Shown one piece after another: positions 1 to 8,357 of a stretch of 64,000 nt of DNA. The DNA lies in contig JBFMAK010000002.1 in assembly GCA_040755695.1 (NCBI GenBank), forward strand, positions 205,767 to 269,766, given 5' to 3'. Numbering within the stretch: the stretch's first letter is position 1; every line of letters starts with the position of its first letter. A program made the position numbers and the translations under genes. The notes under the pieces were generated by a model, which saw only the letters and a program-made list of their open reading frames with translations, was not told where the DNA came from and did no database searches. Origin of the DNA: Candidatus Diapherotrites archaeon (GTDB lineage: Archaea; Iainarchaeota; Iainarchaeia; Iainarchaeales; 1-14-0-10-31-34).

Positions 1-1
1 G

Positions 2-313
2 CACAATGGAGCAGAATGCGCTGCAGTGCTTTTGGCAGACGTAAAGCACCCGGACCATTACTTTTACCTGCAGGACGGAGTGCCAATAAAAAGTCTGTGC
101 GATTTAGAGCTTATACTGAAAGAGATTCCGGCAGAAACCTTTGCTTTCCATGTGAAAGAAGGAAAAAACGACTTCAGCGACTGGGTGAAAAACATTATTG
201 GAGACACAACCCTTGCAGGCAAGATGCAGAAATTAAGCACACAAGAAGAAATGGCCAAAGCTGTAAGCATCAGGGTGGAATACATAAAGAAAAGGGCAGA
301 ACAAAGGTTTTGA
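2..313 (+). CDS. DUF5752-family protein, C-terminal part (cut by window edge)
   Basis: The reading frame is open from base 2 to a stop at 311-313, and no start is visible, so the N-terminus lies outside the window. The visible ~103 residues include HPDHYFYLQDG, then FAFHV followed by KNDFSDWVKNIIGD. This pattern (short helix, FHVxxxKNDFxxWIxxxIGD) is what I know from the DUF5752 family, whose function is undescribed. In other genomes the domain is often attached to larger enzymes, so the missing part may carry a catalytic domain. The internal GTG at 26 is not needed, since the in-frame codons before it read as normal protein (HNGAECAA). Confidence 0.65.
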   Translation, partial: HNGAECAAVLLADVKHPDHYFYLQDGVPIKSLCDLELILKEIPAETFAFHVKEGKNDFSDWVKNIIGDTTLAGKMQKLSTQEEMAKAVSIRVEYIKKRAEQRF

Positions 314-366
314 AAACATATTAATTTAAATATAACTTATTGTATAATTATATTGGTGATATAATT

Positions 367-579
367 ATGGTTGAGATTGTTGTTACAGTAAGAAGGTGGG
401 GAAACAGCATTGGGCTCACTTTACCAGCTAATGCAGTTGAAAAAGAAAAAATTCATCCGAACGACAAAGTTGTTTTGGTTGTAAAAAAGGCAGTTCCAAT
501 AAAAGCCCTTTTTGGAACACTTAAAACAAAAAAAGACACTCAAAAAATTAAAGACGAACTCAGGGAAGGGTGGAACTAA
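367..579 (+). CDS. AbrB/SpoVT-type antitoxin
   Basis: A 70-residue protein whose first half reads VEIVVTVRRWGNSIGLTLP. This is the swapped-hairpin AbrB fold, with the typical RxWGNSxGLxLP core that forms the DNA-binding barrel. The C-terminal half is the usual linear region that wraps a cognate toxin. I place the start at the ATG at 367, where the family core begins at once, rather than at an upstream in-frame codon. Its TAA stop overlaps the ATG of the downstream PIN gene (TAATG), which implies translational coupling. By family knowledge it should neutralise that toxin and repress the shared promoter; the AT-rich stretch at 320-366 is a plausible site. Confidence 0.85.
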   Translation: MVEIVVTVRRWGNSIGLTLPANAVEKEKIHPNDKVVLVVKKAVPIKALFGTLKTKKDTQKIKDELREGWN

Positions 580-947
580 TGCAGAAATTTTTTGCAGACA
601 GTTATGCAATAATAGACTACCTTAAAGGGAACAAGAAATTAAAAAAATACTTTGAAGAAAGCGAATTAATTACAACGAAACTAAACCTGATGGAAGTATA
701 TTACAGTGCGCTGCTTGAATCAACAGAAGAAATGGCGGAAAAATACTATGATTCTTTCTTGGATAAATGCGTTGAAATAGAAGACAATACAATAAAAGCG
801 GCAATGAAATTAAGATTCAAAGAAAAAGCAAAAAAACTATCTTATGTGGATGCTGCTGGCTATCAAATTGCATTGGAAAGAAATATAAAATTTCTCACGG
901 GCGATGAACAATTCAGGGAAATGAGGAATGTCGAGTTCATAAAATAA
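579..947 (+). CDS. PIN-domain ribonuclease toxin (VapC-like)
   Basis: A 122-residue PIN-domain protein. The first acidic residue sits in FADSYAIIDYLKGN near the N-terminus, a Glu in LNLMEVYYSALLE near residue 40, an Asp in SYVDAAGYQIA near residue 91, and TGDEQF closes the fold. These are the metal-binding positions of VapC-type ribonucleases. The ATG at 579 overlaps the antitoxin stop. Pairing with an AbrB-type partner is common in archaea. The RNA target cannot be read from the sequence. A second PIN module lies at 57.4-58.1 kb. Confidence 0.85.
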   Translation: MQKFFADSYAIIDYLKGNKKLKKYFEESELITTKLNLMEVYYSALLESTEEMAEKYYDSFLDKCVEIEDNTIKAAMKLRFKEKAKKLSYVDAAGYQIALERNIKFLTGDEQFREMRNVEFIK

Positions 948-959
948 GAAGAGAATAAA

Positions 960-1238
960 ATGGAATTAGAAGAATTAAGCTTAAAAGAAAAAGAAACACT
1001 AATTGTATTATTGAAAAAAAACAGCACAATAGAAGAAATACAAGCGCAGGCAAGGCTTTCATTCACTGAAGCAAGGGATGCAGTAAGGGAATTGCTCAAA
1101 AAAAAGCTGGTGAAGAAAACAGAATTTCCCACAAGATATTCTCTGGGCGCGGGAATCAAAAAAAAAGTTTCGGAATTAAAGGAGAGGCTGGATTGGAGCG
1201 AACTCCAAGGAGAAGAAAAGCTGTGCAGGGTAAAATAA
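960..1238 (+). CDS. Small winged-helix/HTH protein
   Basis: A 92-residue protein with a predicted helix-turn-helix: a helical segment with NSTIEEIQAQA, then LSFTEARDAVRELLKKKLV and a short beta/wing-like FPTRYSLG. The spacing resembles MarR/ArsR-type winged helices, but no subfamily is recognisable. It starts 12 nt after the PIN gene stop and its 3' end overlaps the next gene, so it is probably co-transcribed with both. A regulator of the flanking toxin-antitoxin pair or of the secreted protein is possible but only inferred. Confidence 0.6.
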   Translation: MELEELSLKEKETLIVLLKKNSTIEEIQAQARLSFTEARDAVRELLKKKLVKKTEFPTRYSLGAGIKKKVSELKERLDWSELQGEEKLCRVK

Positions 1239-1765
1239 AATTTTTTGTTGTGGCTCTGGCTTTAATTGCATTAGTCAACCCACTTGTTTTAGCAGAGGAA
1301 AGCCTGCAGGAGAGAATTGAAAATGCATTCAATGAAAAAGGAAAGCCTACAACAGAAACATTAGAATTAATTGAAAGAGCAAATGAATACAGCGAGAAAG
1401 TGCCTGACAGCATTAAGGCTGTTTTCGGGAGCGAAAGAATAAATGCAGAAATCGAATTGAAGAACGGAGAAAAAGAAAGGATTGGAATAGAATTAAGGAA
1501 CGCAAAAATCAAGGCACTCCAGAAAGGCTATCTGAAGAACGCAACAATAGAGGCAAAAACAAACGAAGAAACAGTCCAGAGAATAATTATGGCAGAAGAC
1601 AAGGCAAAAGAATTAAAGAAAGCACTGGATGATGGAAGCATAAGCTATAAACCTATTGGAATAATTTCAACAGCAAAAATCACTATAACAAAATTCTTGT
1701 ACGATGCATTCAGCTTTATTACAGGCAAGGTAAGCCTAACAGAATTGCATCGCTTATTGCCGTAA
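1223..1765 (+). CDS. Secreted or membrane-anchored protein of unknown function
   Basis: The frame is open from 1193, but a GTG at 1223 preceded by AAGGAG (about 10 nt upstream) gives a typical export signal: basic QGK, a hydrophobic stretch FFVVALALIALVNPLVL, and a likely cleavage around AEE. The mature part is highly charged and helical, with a late hydrophobic segment near the C-terminus (IISTAKITITKFLYDAF). I do not recognise a family. It overlaps the end of the HTH gene by 16 nt in another frame, which suggests coupled expression. Confidence 0.55.
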   Translation: MQGKIKFFVVALALIALVNPLVLAEESLQERIENAFNEKGKPTTETLELIERANEYSEKVPDSIKAVFGSERINAEIELKNGEKERIGIELRNAKIKALQKGYLKNATIEAKTNEETVQRIIMAEDKAKELKKALDDGSISYKPIGIISTAKITITKFLYDAFSFITGKVSLTELHRLLP

Positions 1766-1786
1766 TTGAATTGACGATTAACGTAG

Positions 1787-1794
1787 TATTTATA
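1787..1794 (+). promoter_or_regulatory. Probable TATA box of the mevalonate gene cluster
   Basis: TATTTATA within a run ending TATATTTTG lies about 45 nt upstream of the HMG-CoA reductase ATG, in the only sizeable intergenic gap before this gene. The position is right for an archaeal TATA box with a short leader. No purine-rich BRE is clear immediately upstream. Assignment is by motif and position only. Confidence 0.45.
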
Positions 1795-1835
1795 TTTTGT
1801 TGCATTGAAAAAGTGTTAAAATCAAAGGACTAAAT

Positions 1836-3158
1836 ATGAAGGAAGAAAGAGAAAAGAAAGAGAAAATTGAGAAAAGCTCTGATATGAGCGGGTTCTACAG
1901 CAAAAGCCTGGAGGAAAGGCTTGAACTGGTGAAAGAGTTCTCTGGATTAAGCGAGGAAGAATTAGGGCAATTGAAAGAATTTGGGGCATTAGACTTTGAT
2001 GCTGCAAACAGGATGACAGAAAACGTGATTGGAACAATGCAACTGCCTTTAGGCATTGCCACAAACTTCAAAATTAATGGAAAAGATTATCTCATACCAC
2101 TGGCAATAGAAGAGCCCTCTGTCATTGCTGCAGCCTCAAATGCAGCAAAGATTGCAAGGAAAGCCTTTGGATTTAAAGCAGAGGCAACACAGCCAATAAT
2201 GATAGGCCAAATACAATTAACTGCAAAAGACTTAAAGAAAGCAAGAAAAGAAATCAACGCAAGAAAAAAGGAATTGCTCGAGAAGGCAAACCAGGCAGAC
2301 ATTGGCCTTGTGAAGGCAGGCGGGGGGGCAAGGGAATTAATTATAAGGGAACTGAAAGGAAAGAAAGAAAAGTTCCTTGTACTGCACTTGCTCGTGGATG
2401 TAAGGGACGCAATGGGAGCAAACGCAGTCAATACAATGTGCGAAAAAATTGCCCCAAAAATAGAGGAAATAACTGGAGGCAAAGTAAGGCTTAAAATACT
2501 TTCAAATCTGGCTGTTTACAGGACAGCAAAAGCAAAAGCAGTATTCACGAAAAAAGCCTTGGAGGAAAGCTTCAAGGAATTCCAAGTGAGCGGAAAAGAA
2601 ATAGTGAAATCAATAATTCAGGCATTCGAATTAGCAGAAATTGACGCTTTCAGGGCATGCACCCACAACAAGGGAATAATGAACGGAGTGGACGCAGCAA
2701 CAATTGCAACAGGAAATGATTGGAGGGCAATAGAAGCAGGAGCACACGCCTTTGCGTGCTGGAAGAATAAATCCTACAAGCCTCTAACAAAATTTTATGA
2801 AGACGGAAAAGGGGACTTGGTTGGAGAAATTGAACTGCCCCTTGCACTTGGCCTTATAGGAGGCGCAACAAAAAGCAATCCAATTGCAAGGATTGCAGTA
2901 AAAATCTTGGGAGTGAAAAGCTCAAAGGAATTGGCAGGAGTAATTGCGTCTGTGGGCTTAGCAAACAATTTCGCTGCATTGAGAGCTTTAGCAACAGAAG
3001 GCATCCAGAAAGGCCACATGAAACTGCACGCAAAAAACATTGCAGTAATGGCCGGAGCAACAGGAATGCAAATAGAAAGCATTGCAGAGCAAATGATAAA
3101 AGAGAAGAACATTTCAATGGAAAGAGCAAAACAATTAATACAAAATTCGAATCAATAA
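1836..3158 (+). CDS. hmgA: Hydroxymethylglutaryl-CoA reductase, class II type
   Basis: Catalyses four-electron reduction of HMG-CoA to mevalonate. The 440-residue protein has ENVIGTMQLPLGIATNF, then LAIEEPSVIAAAS carrying the catalytic Glu, CTHNKGIMNGVDA with the Lys, ATGNDWRAIE with the Asp, and HMKLHAKNIA near the C-terminus with the His. The PLGIATNF and EEPSVIAAAS signatures are those of class II (Pseudomonas/Staphylococcus-like) enzymes, not the class I form of most archaea. Class II enzymes are also known in Archaeoglobus and Thermoplasma. It opens the mevalonate cluster, 23 nt before HMG-CoA synthase. Confidence 0.95.
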   Translation: MKEEREKKEKIEKSSDMSGFYSKSLEERLELVKEFSGLSEEELGQLKEFGALDFDAANRMTENVIGTMQLPLGIATNFKINGKDYLIPLAIEEPSVIAAASNAAKIARKAFGFKAEATQPIMIGQIQLTAKDLKKARKEINARKKELLEKANQADIGLVKAGGGARELIIRELKGKKEKFLVLHLLVDVRDAMGANAVNTMCEKIAPKIEEITGGKVRLKILSNLAVYRTAKAKAVFTKKALEESFKEFQVSGKEIVKSIIQAFELAEIDAFRACTHNKGIMNGVDAATIATGNDWRAIEAGAHAFACWKNKSYKPLTKFYEDGKGDLVGEIELPLALGLIGGATKSNPIARIAVKILGVKSSKELAGVIASVGLANNFAALRALATEGIQKGHMKLHAKNIAVMAGATGMQIESIAEQMIKEKNISMERAKQLIQNSNQ

Positions 3159-3181
3159 TGTTTATTAAAAAAAGAAAATAA

Positions 3182-4243
3182 ATGATTATTATGCACGAAA
3201 AAACAGGAATTATAGGATACGGGGCTTACGTGCCCAGCCTCCGGATTACAGTGGAAGAAATTGCAAGGACATGGAAGAAAGACGGAAAAAAGATTGCCTC
3301 GGGATTAGGAGTAACAGAAAAAGCAGTTGCCTCTTTTGATGAAGACGCCTGCACAATGGCAGTAGAAGCAGCACGGACAGCAATAAGAACAGGAAAAATT
3401 CACCCTCAAAAAATCGGGGCATTATACGTTGGATCAGAAAGCCATCCCTATGCAGTAAACCCTACAGCTTCAACTGTCTGCGACGCAATAAATGCAGGCC
3501 CAGACTTAATGGCAGCAGACCTGGAATTTGCGTGCAAGGCAGGGACAGCAGGAATGCAGGCATGCATTGGGTTAGTTAAAAGTGAAATGATTGAGTACGG
3601 GATGGCTATAGGAACAGACACAGCACAAGGCAGGCCTAATGATGCATTAGAATTCACTGCAGGCTCAGGCGCAGCAGCAATAATAATTGGAAGAAAAGAA
3701 AAAGAAATAATTGCAGCAATAGAAGATACCTATTCTTTCACTACTGATACGCCAGACTTCTGGAGGAGACAGCACGCAGAATTCCCAAGGCACGCAGGAA
3801 GGTTTACTGGAGAGCCAGCATACTTTCGGCATGTTATTTCAGCAGCACAAAAAATAATGGAAAAAAATTCAATGAAAGCAGAAGACTTCAAGCACGCAGT
3901 ATTCCACCAGCCTAACGCCAAATTCCCTTCACAGGCAGGAAAGATTCTGGGATTCAAGCAAGAACAATTAGAGCAAGGAATGATTGTTCCATTCATTGGA
4001 AACACTTATTCTGCTGCCTCAATGATAGGATTATGCTCTGTGCTGGACAAGATTCAACCAAAAGAAAAAATTCTTGTTGTAAGCTATGGCTCTGGAGCAG
4101 GAAGCGACGCATTCATCCTGAGGGCAACAAAAAACATCCAGCACAAGAGAGCAAAAGAAAAAGTGCTGGAATCAATAAAAGAAAAAGAGTATTTGACTTA
4201 CGCTGAATACGTAAAGCACAGGAAGAAACTGAAGAGTTTGTGA
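3182..4243 (+). CDS. Hydroxymethylglutaryl-CoA synthase (archaeal)
   Basis: Condenses acetyl-CoA with acetoacetyl-CoA to HMG-CoA. It starts GIIGYGAYVPSLRI, has the acyl-accepting Cys in LEFACKAGTAGMQA (near residue 115), the thiolase-fold VFHQPNAKFP His region, and GNTYSAASMIGL plus SYGSGAGSDAF in the C-terminal half. Length (353) fits the short archaeal enzyme. ATGs at 3182 and 3191 are both possible. The directly following thiolase and DUF35 genes match the known archaeal thiolase/HMGCS/DUF35 channelling complex. Confidence 0.95.
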   Translation: MIIMHEKTGIIGYGAYVPSLRITVEEIARTWKKDGKKIASGLGVTEKAVASFDEDACTMAVEAARTAIRTGKIHPQKIGALYVGSESHPYAVNPTASTVCDAINAGPDLMAADLEFACKAGTAGMQACIGLVKSEMIEYGMAIGTDTAQGRPNDALEFTAGSGAAAIIIGRKEKEIIAAIEDTYSFTTDTPDFWRRQHAEFPRHAGRFTGEPAYFRHVISAAQKIMEKNSMKAEDFKHAVFHQPNAKFPSQAGKILGFKQEQLEQGMIVPFIGNTYSAASMIGLCSVLDKIQPKEKILVVSYGSGAGSDAFILRATKNIQHKRAKEKVLESIKEKEYLTYAEYVKHRKKLKSL

Positions 4244-4253
4244 GGAGAAGAAA

Positions 4254-5423
4254 ATGAGAAGCGTTTCAATAATTGGGGCCGGATGCACAAAATTCGGGGA
4301 GCACTGGGACAAAAGCTTCAGGGAATTAATAGCTGAAGCAGGAATGAAGGCAATAGAGGACTCAGGAATTGAAGGAAAAGACATTCAGGCAATTTACGGC
4401 GGCACAATGGCCTCAGGAAGGCTTATAGGCCAAGAGCACATTGGAGCACTTATAGCAGACCAATTAGGCCTGACACCAATTCCTTCCACAAGGGTTGAAG
4501 CAGCATGCGCTTCAGGAGGGGTAGCATTAAGGACAGCATTCCTTGCAATAAAATCAGGGGAATACGATATGGTTGCAGTTGGGGGAATAGAAAAAATGAC
4601 TGAAGTCTCAACAGAAGAAGCATCTTTTGCTTTAGGGGGCGCAGGAGACCAAGAAACAGAATTATTCCACGGCGCAACATTCCCTGCATTATACGCCTTG
4701 CTTGCAAGAGCCCACATGCAGGAATTCGGCACAACAGAAGAGCAAATGGCTTTGTGTGCAGTTCAAGCTCACAAAAACGGAATGAACAACCCTAATGCGC
4801 AATTTCACAGAGAAATTGCAGTTGAAGACGTAATGAATTCGGGTTATATTTCTTCTCCTTTGAAATTATTAGATTGCTCTCCAATTACTGATGGAGCAGC
4901 TGCACTCATATTGTGCGAAAGCAAAAAAGCAAAAAATATTTCAGACAAAGCAATAGAAATAATTGCTTCAGCGCAGGCCTCGGATTCACTTGGATTGACT
5001 GAAAGGAAATCTTTAACTGAGTTAGCTGCAACAAGAATTGCTGCAAAAGAAGCCTACAAACAAGCAGGGATTAAACCAAAAGATGTTGATTTTGCTGAAG
5101 TGCACGACTGCTTCACAAATGCCTTTATATTAGCAATAGAAGATTTGGGTTTTTTCAGGAAAGGAGAAGGCGGAAAGGCAGTAGAAAAAGGAAGAACCCA
5201 ATTAAACGCTGAAATTTCGGTTAATCCTTCGGGCGGCCTGAAAATGGGGCACCCTGTTGGAGCCACTGGAATAAAGCAGGCAGCAGAAGCATTTGAACAA
5301 TTGAATGGACGAGCTGAAAAAAGGCAGGTTGAAGGCGCGAAAACTGGGTTGACACACAATGTGGGTGGAAGCGGAGCGACTGCAGTAGTGCACATATTTA
5401 GAAAATTGGAGGGAAAAAAATGA
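4254..5423 (+). CDS. Acetoacetyl-CoA thiolase (acetyl-CoA C-acetyltransferase)
   Basis: Makes acetoacetyl-CoA from two acetyl-CoA. The 389-residue thiolase-fold protein carries the nucleophilic Cys in VEAACASGGVAL (near residue 85), EVHDCFTNAF, the His of GGLKMGHPVGATG, and a C-terminal HNVGGSGATAVVH in place of the bacterial CxG motif, as in archaeal SCP-x-like thiolases. Ten nt separate it from HMG-CoA synthase, and its stop overlaps the DUF35 gene start (ATGA). Close coupling of the three genes agrees with the physical complex known for other archaea. Confidence 0.95.
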   Translation: MRSVSIIGAGCTKFGEHWDKSFRELIAEAGMKAIEDSGIEGKDIQAIYGGTMASGRLIGQEHIGALIADQLGLTPIPSTRVEAACASGGVALRTAFLAIKSGEYDMVAVGGIEKMTEVSTEEASFALGGAGDQETELFHGATFPALYALLARAHMQEFGTTEEQMALCAVQAHKNGMNNPNAQFHREIAVEDVMNSGYISSPLKLLDCSPITDGAAALILCESKKAKNISDKAIEIIASAQASDSLGLTERKSLTELAATRIAAKEAYKQAGIKPKDVDFAEVHDCFTNAFILAIEDLGFFRKGEGGKAVEKGRTQLNAEISVNPSGGLKMGHPVGATGIKQAAEAFEQLNGRAEKRQVEGAKTGLTHNVGGSGATAVVHIFRKLEGKK

Positions 5424-5824
5424 CTCACGCGTGCCTGCCATTGCATTGGAGGAGATATCCTGAAAGATACCTGCTTAAAGGCAATTACTGCGAGAACTGC
5501 AAGACAGCATTCTTTCCTGCAAGGGTAGTGTGCCCTAACTGCAGGAGGAAAGCATTGCTCAAAGAAAAAGAAATGCCCAGGACAGGAAGAATTATTTCCT
5601 TCACTGAAGTGTTTGTGGGTCCAATGGGCTTCGAGCACGAAACCCCATACTTTCTTGCACTAATAGAATTGGAGAATAAAGCGAAAATATTAAGCCAGAT
5701 AGTTGACTCAAAAAAAGAAAGCATCAGAGAAGGCGCAAAAGTAAAAAAAGTCTTCAGGAAAATCTCAGACACCGACAAAGAAGGAGCAATAGCATACGGG
5801 TATAAATTTAAGGTAGTGAAATAA
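5420..5824 (+). CDS. DUF35 OB-fold/zinc-ribbon scaffold protein
   Basis: A 134-residue protein with a rubredoxin-like zinc ribbon (CENCKTAFFPARVVCPNC, two CxxC pairs at residues 25-42) followed by an OB-fold. DUF35 proteins bridge thiolase and HMG-CoA synthase in the archaeal complex and supply part of a shared CoA-binding site. Here the gene overlaps the thiolase stop by 4 nt, so the order HMGCS-thiolase-DUF35 is the standard one. No catalytic residues are expected. Confidence 0.9.
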   Translation: MTHACLPLHWRRYPERYLLKGNYCENCKTAFFPARVVCPNCRRKALLKEKEMPRTGRIISFTEVFVGPMGFEHETPYFLALIELENKAKILSQIVDSKKESIREGAKVKKVFRKISDTDKEGAIAYGYKFKVVK

Positions 5825-5849
5825 TTATAATATTAAAATTGTGTTTACT

Positions 5850-6962
5850 ATGAAAAAATTGATTGCTGTTGCAAAAGCACCTCTAAAAGTAATTGTTTCT
5901 GGAGAGCACGGTGTAGTTCATGGGACGCCTGGAGTAACCCTTGCATTACAACCTTTTATGAGAGTTAATTTATATGAAGCTGAAGGTAAACCTTCACTTG
6001 AACTTACAAGTGAAAGAGGTAAAGTGGTTTTAAACAAAAAAGGCGAAGTTATTGGAGAGATAAATAAAAATTTTGACCCTTTTGTTGCTTTGACTCGCTA
6101 TATTATTGAAAAGCACGGTTTTTTGCCGAGAAAACATCTAATTGCTGAAATTGTTTCTTCTAAAGCCCCAAAAGGAGTTGGGGTTTCAGCTTCAATTTCT
6201 GCGGCTCTTGCTTCCAGTTTATTTCATGCAATGGAAAAAAAACCAAGAAAAAGTTCGTATCCAGAAAGAGATGATTTGTGGATGGCAGTCCAGTCTGCAG
6301 AAGAAATAGCTCACGGTGGCAGGCCAAGTGGGATTGATGCAATGACGGTATTGTACGGTTCAACAAAATTAATTAGGTTAGTTAAAGACAATAAAATACA
6401 ATGGAATTTTGAAAAAATGAGGGGGCTAAACATCCCAAAAAATACAACCATTATTGTTGTAGATACATATATGGGAGGAGAAAGATCAAAAACAGGAGAA
6501 ATGATCTTAAAGTTAGCAAAAGTTTATGGTTTAACAAAAAAAGAAGGAGAAAAAGAAATAAGTAAAATACTAACAGAAATGACCCCTCAGGATAGGGTTC
6601 GCCTAGAGCCATTTAGAAGGGTTTTTAATAAAGTGCTCCAAGAACTTCACCCTAAAGGAAATGCAAAAAAACTTGGTGCTGCATTGAACAAAAATCAAGC
6701 TTTATTAAGAAAAGGTGGCGTAACAACAAAAGATATAGAAAAAGTCATAAAAATTTCAAGAAAAGCTGGCGCGTATGGTGCAAAATTGACGGGAGCTGGA
6801 GGGCCTGGCGGGGCAGTGATAGTTTTAGCTCATACAAAAAAAAGAAATTTGTTGGAATCAAGGATTAAAAAAGCTGGTTTTTCAATATTTCCAGTAAATC
6901 CTACTAAAAGGGGAACTCATTTAATAGTAAGAAAAAAGCCAACAATTAGACATATAAGATAA
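5850..6962 (+). CDS. mvk: Mevalonate kinase (GHMP kinase)
   Basis: Phosphorylates mevalonate to 5-phosphomevalonate. GHMP kinase landmarks are AKAPLKVIVSGEHGVVHG near the N-terminus, the phosphate loop APKGVGVSASISAALAS near residue 110, GRPSGIDAMTVLYG with the catalytic Asp, and LTGAGGPGGAVIVL in the C-terminal domain. A GTG at 5841 and an ATG at 5850 are both possible; I chose ATG. Codon choice looks different from the neighbours (more GGT, GCT, GTT and CTT, less GCA), a hint of separate history. Its end lies 1 nt from the convergent methyltransferase gene. Other GHMP specificities such as mevalonate 3-kinase cannot be excluded, but the context favours the 5-kinase. Confidence 0.88.
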   Translation: MKKLIAVAKAPLKVIVSGEHGVVHGTPGVTLALQPFMRVNLYEAEGKPSLELTSERGKVVLNKKGEVIGEINKNFDPFVALTRYIIEKHGFLPRKHLIAEIVSSKAPKGVGVSASISAALASSLFHAMEKKPRKSSYPERDDLWMAVQSAEEIAHGGRPSGIDAMTVLYGSTKLIRLVKDNKIQWNFEKMRGLNIPKNTTIIVVDTYMGGERSKTGEMILKLAKVYGLTKKEGEKEISKILTEMTPQDRVRLEPFRRVFNKVLQELHPKGNAKKLGAALNKNQALLRKGGVTTKDIEKVIKISRKAGAYGAKLTGAGGPGGAVIVLAHTKKRNLLESRIKKAGFSIFPVNPTKRGTHLIVRKKPTIRHIR

Positions 6963-6963
6963 A

Positions 6964-8262
6964 TCATTTTTTGCCTGCAATCAAATAAGTTAAGTTTCCC
7001 CCAGTAATTTTTTCTCTTTCTGCAAAAGGAAAATAAATTTCTTCAACATTCATTCTAACAAGATTGAATTCACTTGTAAGGTCTTGCGCCATTCTATAGC
7101 CCCTATTCTTTAAGCCTGTCATAGTGTCTTTCCTTAATCTTTCTTCTTGAATTCTTTCAAGCCATGATAGGTTTTTTTCAACCCATTCAGCAAAATTAAA
7201 TTTATTTGATTTTTCAATGTCTTGCAGCAATTTTTCTCTTGCAGTAGGAACGCCCCAAGAATCAAGCCAAAAACTCAGAAAAGATTTAAAATTATCTAGC
7301 TCTGAAGGGGCAATACCTTTGGAAACTTTAAATGAAACTCTTCTAAGGCTTGCTATATCTAATGAAGGTTCTTTAACATCAACCCCCGCCCAATCCCAGA
7401 CAATAAAATGTCCTCCTTGCTTTAAAATTTTTCTAATTGCCTTTACGACTGGAAAAGTATCAGAAAAATTATTGAAAGTTGCACCTGAAATAACCAAATC
7501 AGCCTTGCCAATTAATTCCCTGAAATTTTTTGCATACTGCTTTTGCCCTTTAGCAACTTCAGGTCTTGGAGCCTGCTTAAAAGCTGTAGCCGCTAAATAA
7601 AAGCTTACAGGCAAAATTTGAATATTATTGGCAGGAACGCCCATTTCAGCAAGTTTTCTTTTAACTTGGGGCAAACTTTTTATAACATCATTTAATATAA
7701 CTCTAAGATATCTTCTTTGCTTAGGAAACAAACTTTGAACAACCCTAAAAATTGTGTCTCCAGTGCCTGTGCCAATATCAACAACTGTTTTACTACCAAT
7801 CTTGTTCCCAAAAATAATGCTACTAATTCTTCCAACCTCATCGTTCATTTTTTCCGGAAGGCCCTTTGCTCTTTTTGCAATGCCTGCTGTGTGGGTGAGA
7901 GGTCTTGCCCTCCAGTCAAGCTCTGTTGCTTTCATTCCCCTTTCCCTTATCGCATTTGAGAGCAATCTATCAAAATTTTCTCTTAAATAAGGGTGTTTTG
8001 AAATAAGTGAATTTATTTTCTTTATTGAAAGAAGTTCAGATTTAACCCTTTCCAAATCAACAAATTTTCCAACGTGTTTGATTGGAAGCCTTGAATACTC
8101 ATAAGTTGCCTTATAAACCAGTGGTCGTGCTCTTGCTCCAGAATGAAATTTTTCATGAATTTTTGGGAGGGTTGAATCTTTGAGGGGCTTTCCCCCAATT
8201 ATTCCCATTGCCCCAAAAACTTTTCTCTGCAGTTGTTTTCTTTTTCTGCCTCGCGCAGTCAT
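6964..8262 (-). CDS. Class I SAM-dependent methyltransferase, substrate unknown
   Basis: A 432-residue protein with a Rossmann methyltransferase core. Motif I is VVDIGTGTGDTIF near residue 160, the acidic end of strand 2 is in VILNDVIKS, and motif IV-like ADLVISGATFNNF is followed by LKQGGHFIVWDWAG. The ~150-residue N-terminal region is basic (RGRKRKQLQRK) and not recognised. The gene is the only antisense member inside the mevalonate cluster, convergent with mevalonate kinase and divergent from ubiX. Its T-rich codon usage resembles the kinase gene, so the two may have arrived together. Nothing in the sequence ties it to isoprenoid chemistry. Confidence 0.75.
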   Translation of the reverse strand: MTARGRKRKQLQRKVFGAMGIIGGKPLKDSTLPKIHEKFHSGARARPLVYKATYEYSRLPIKHVGKFVDLERVKSELLSIKKINSLISKHPYLRENFDRLLSNAIRERGMKATELDWRARPLTHTAGIAKRAKGLPEKMNDEVGRISSIIFGNKIGSKTVVDIGTGTGDTIFRVVQSLFPKQRRYLRVILNDVIKSLPQVKRKLAEMGVPANNIQILPVSFYLAATAFKQAPRPEVAKGQKQYAKNFRELIGKADLVISGATFNNFSDTFPVVKAIRKILKQGGHFIVWDWAGVDVKEPSLDIASLRRVSFKVSKGIAPSELDNFKSFLSFWLDSWGVPTAREKLLQDIEKSNKFNFAEWVEKNLSWLERIQEERLRKDTMTGLKNRGYRMAQDLTSEFNLVRMNVEEIYFPFAEREKITGGNLTYLIAGKK

Positions 8263-8357
8263 AATGAAGAATTAATGGAAAAGTTATTATAAGGTTTTCT
8301 AGAAGCTTTTATTTACAGCAAAAGCTTGTTTAAAGTGCTAAGCTTTGGTGAAAAAAA

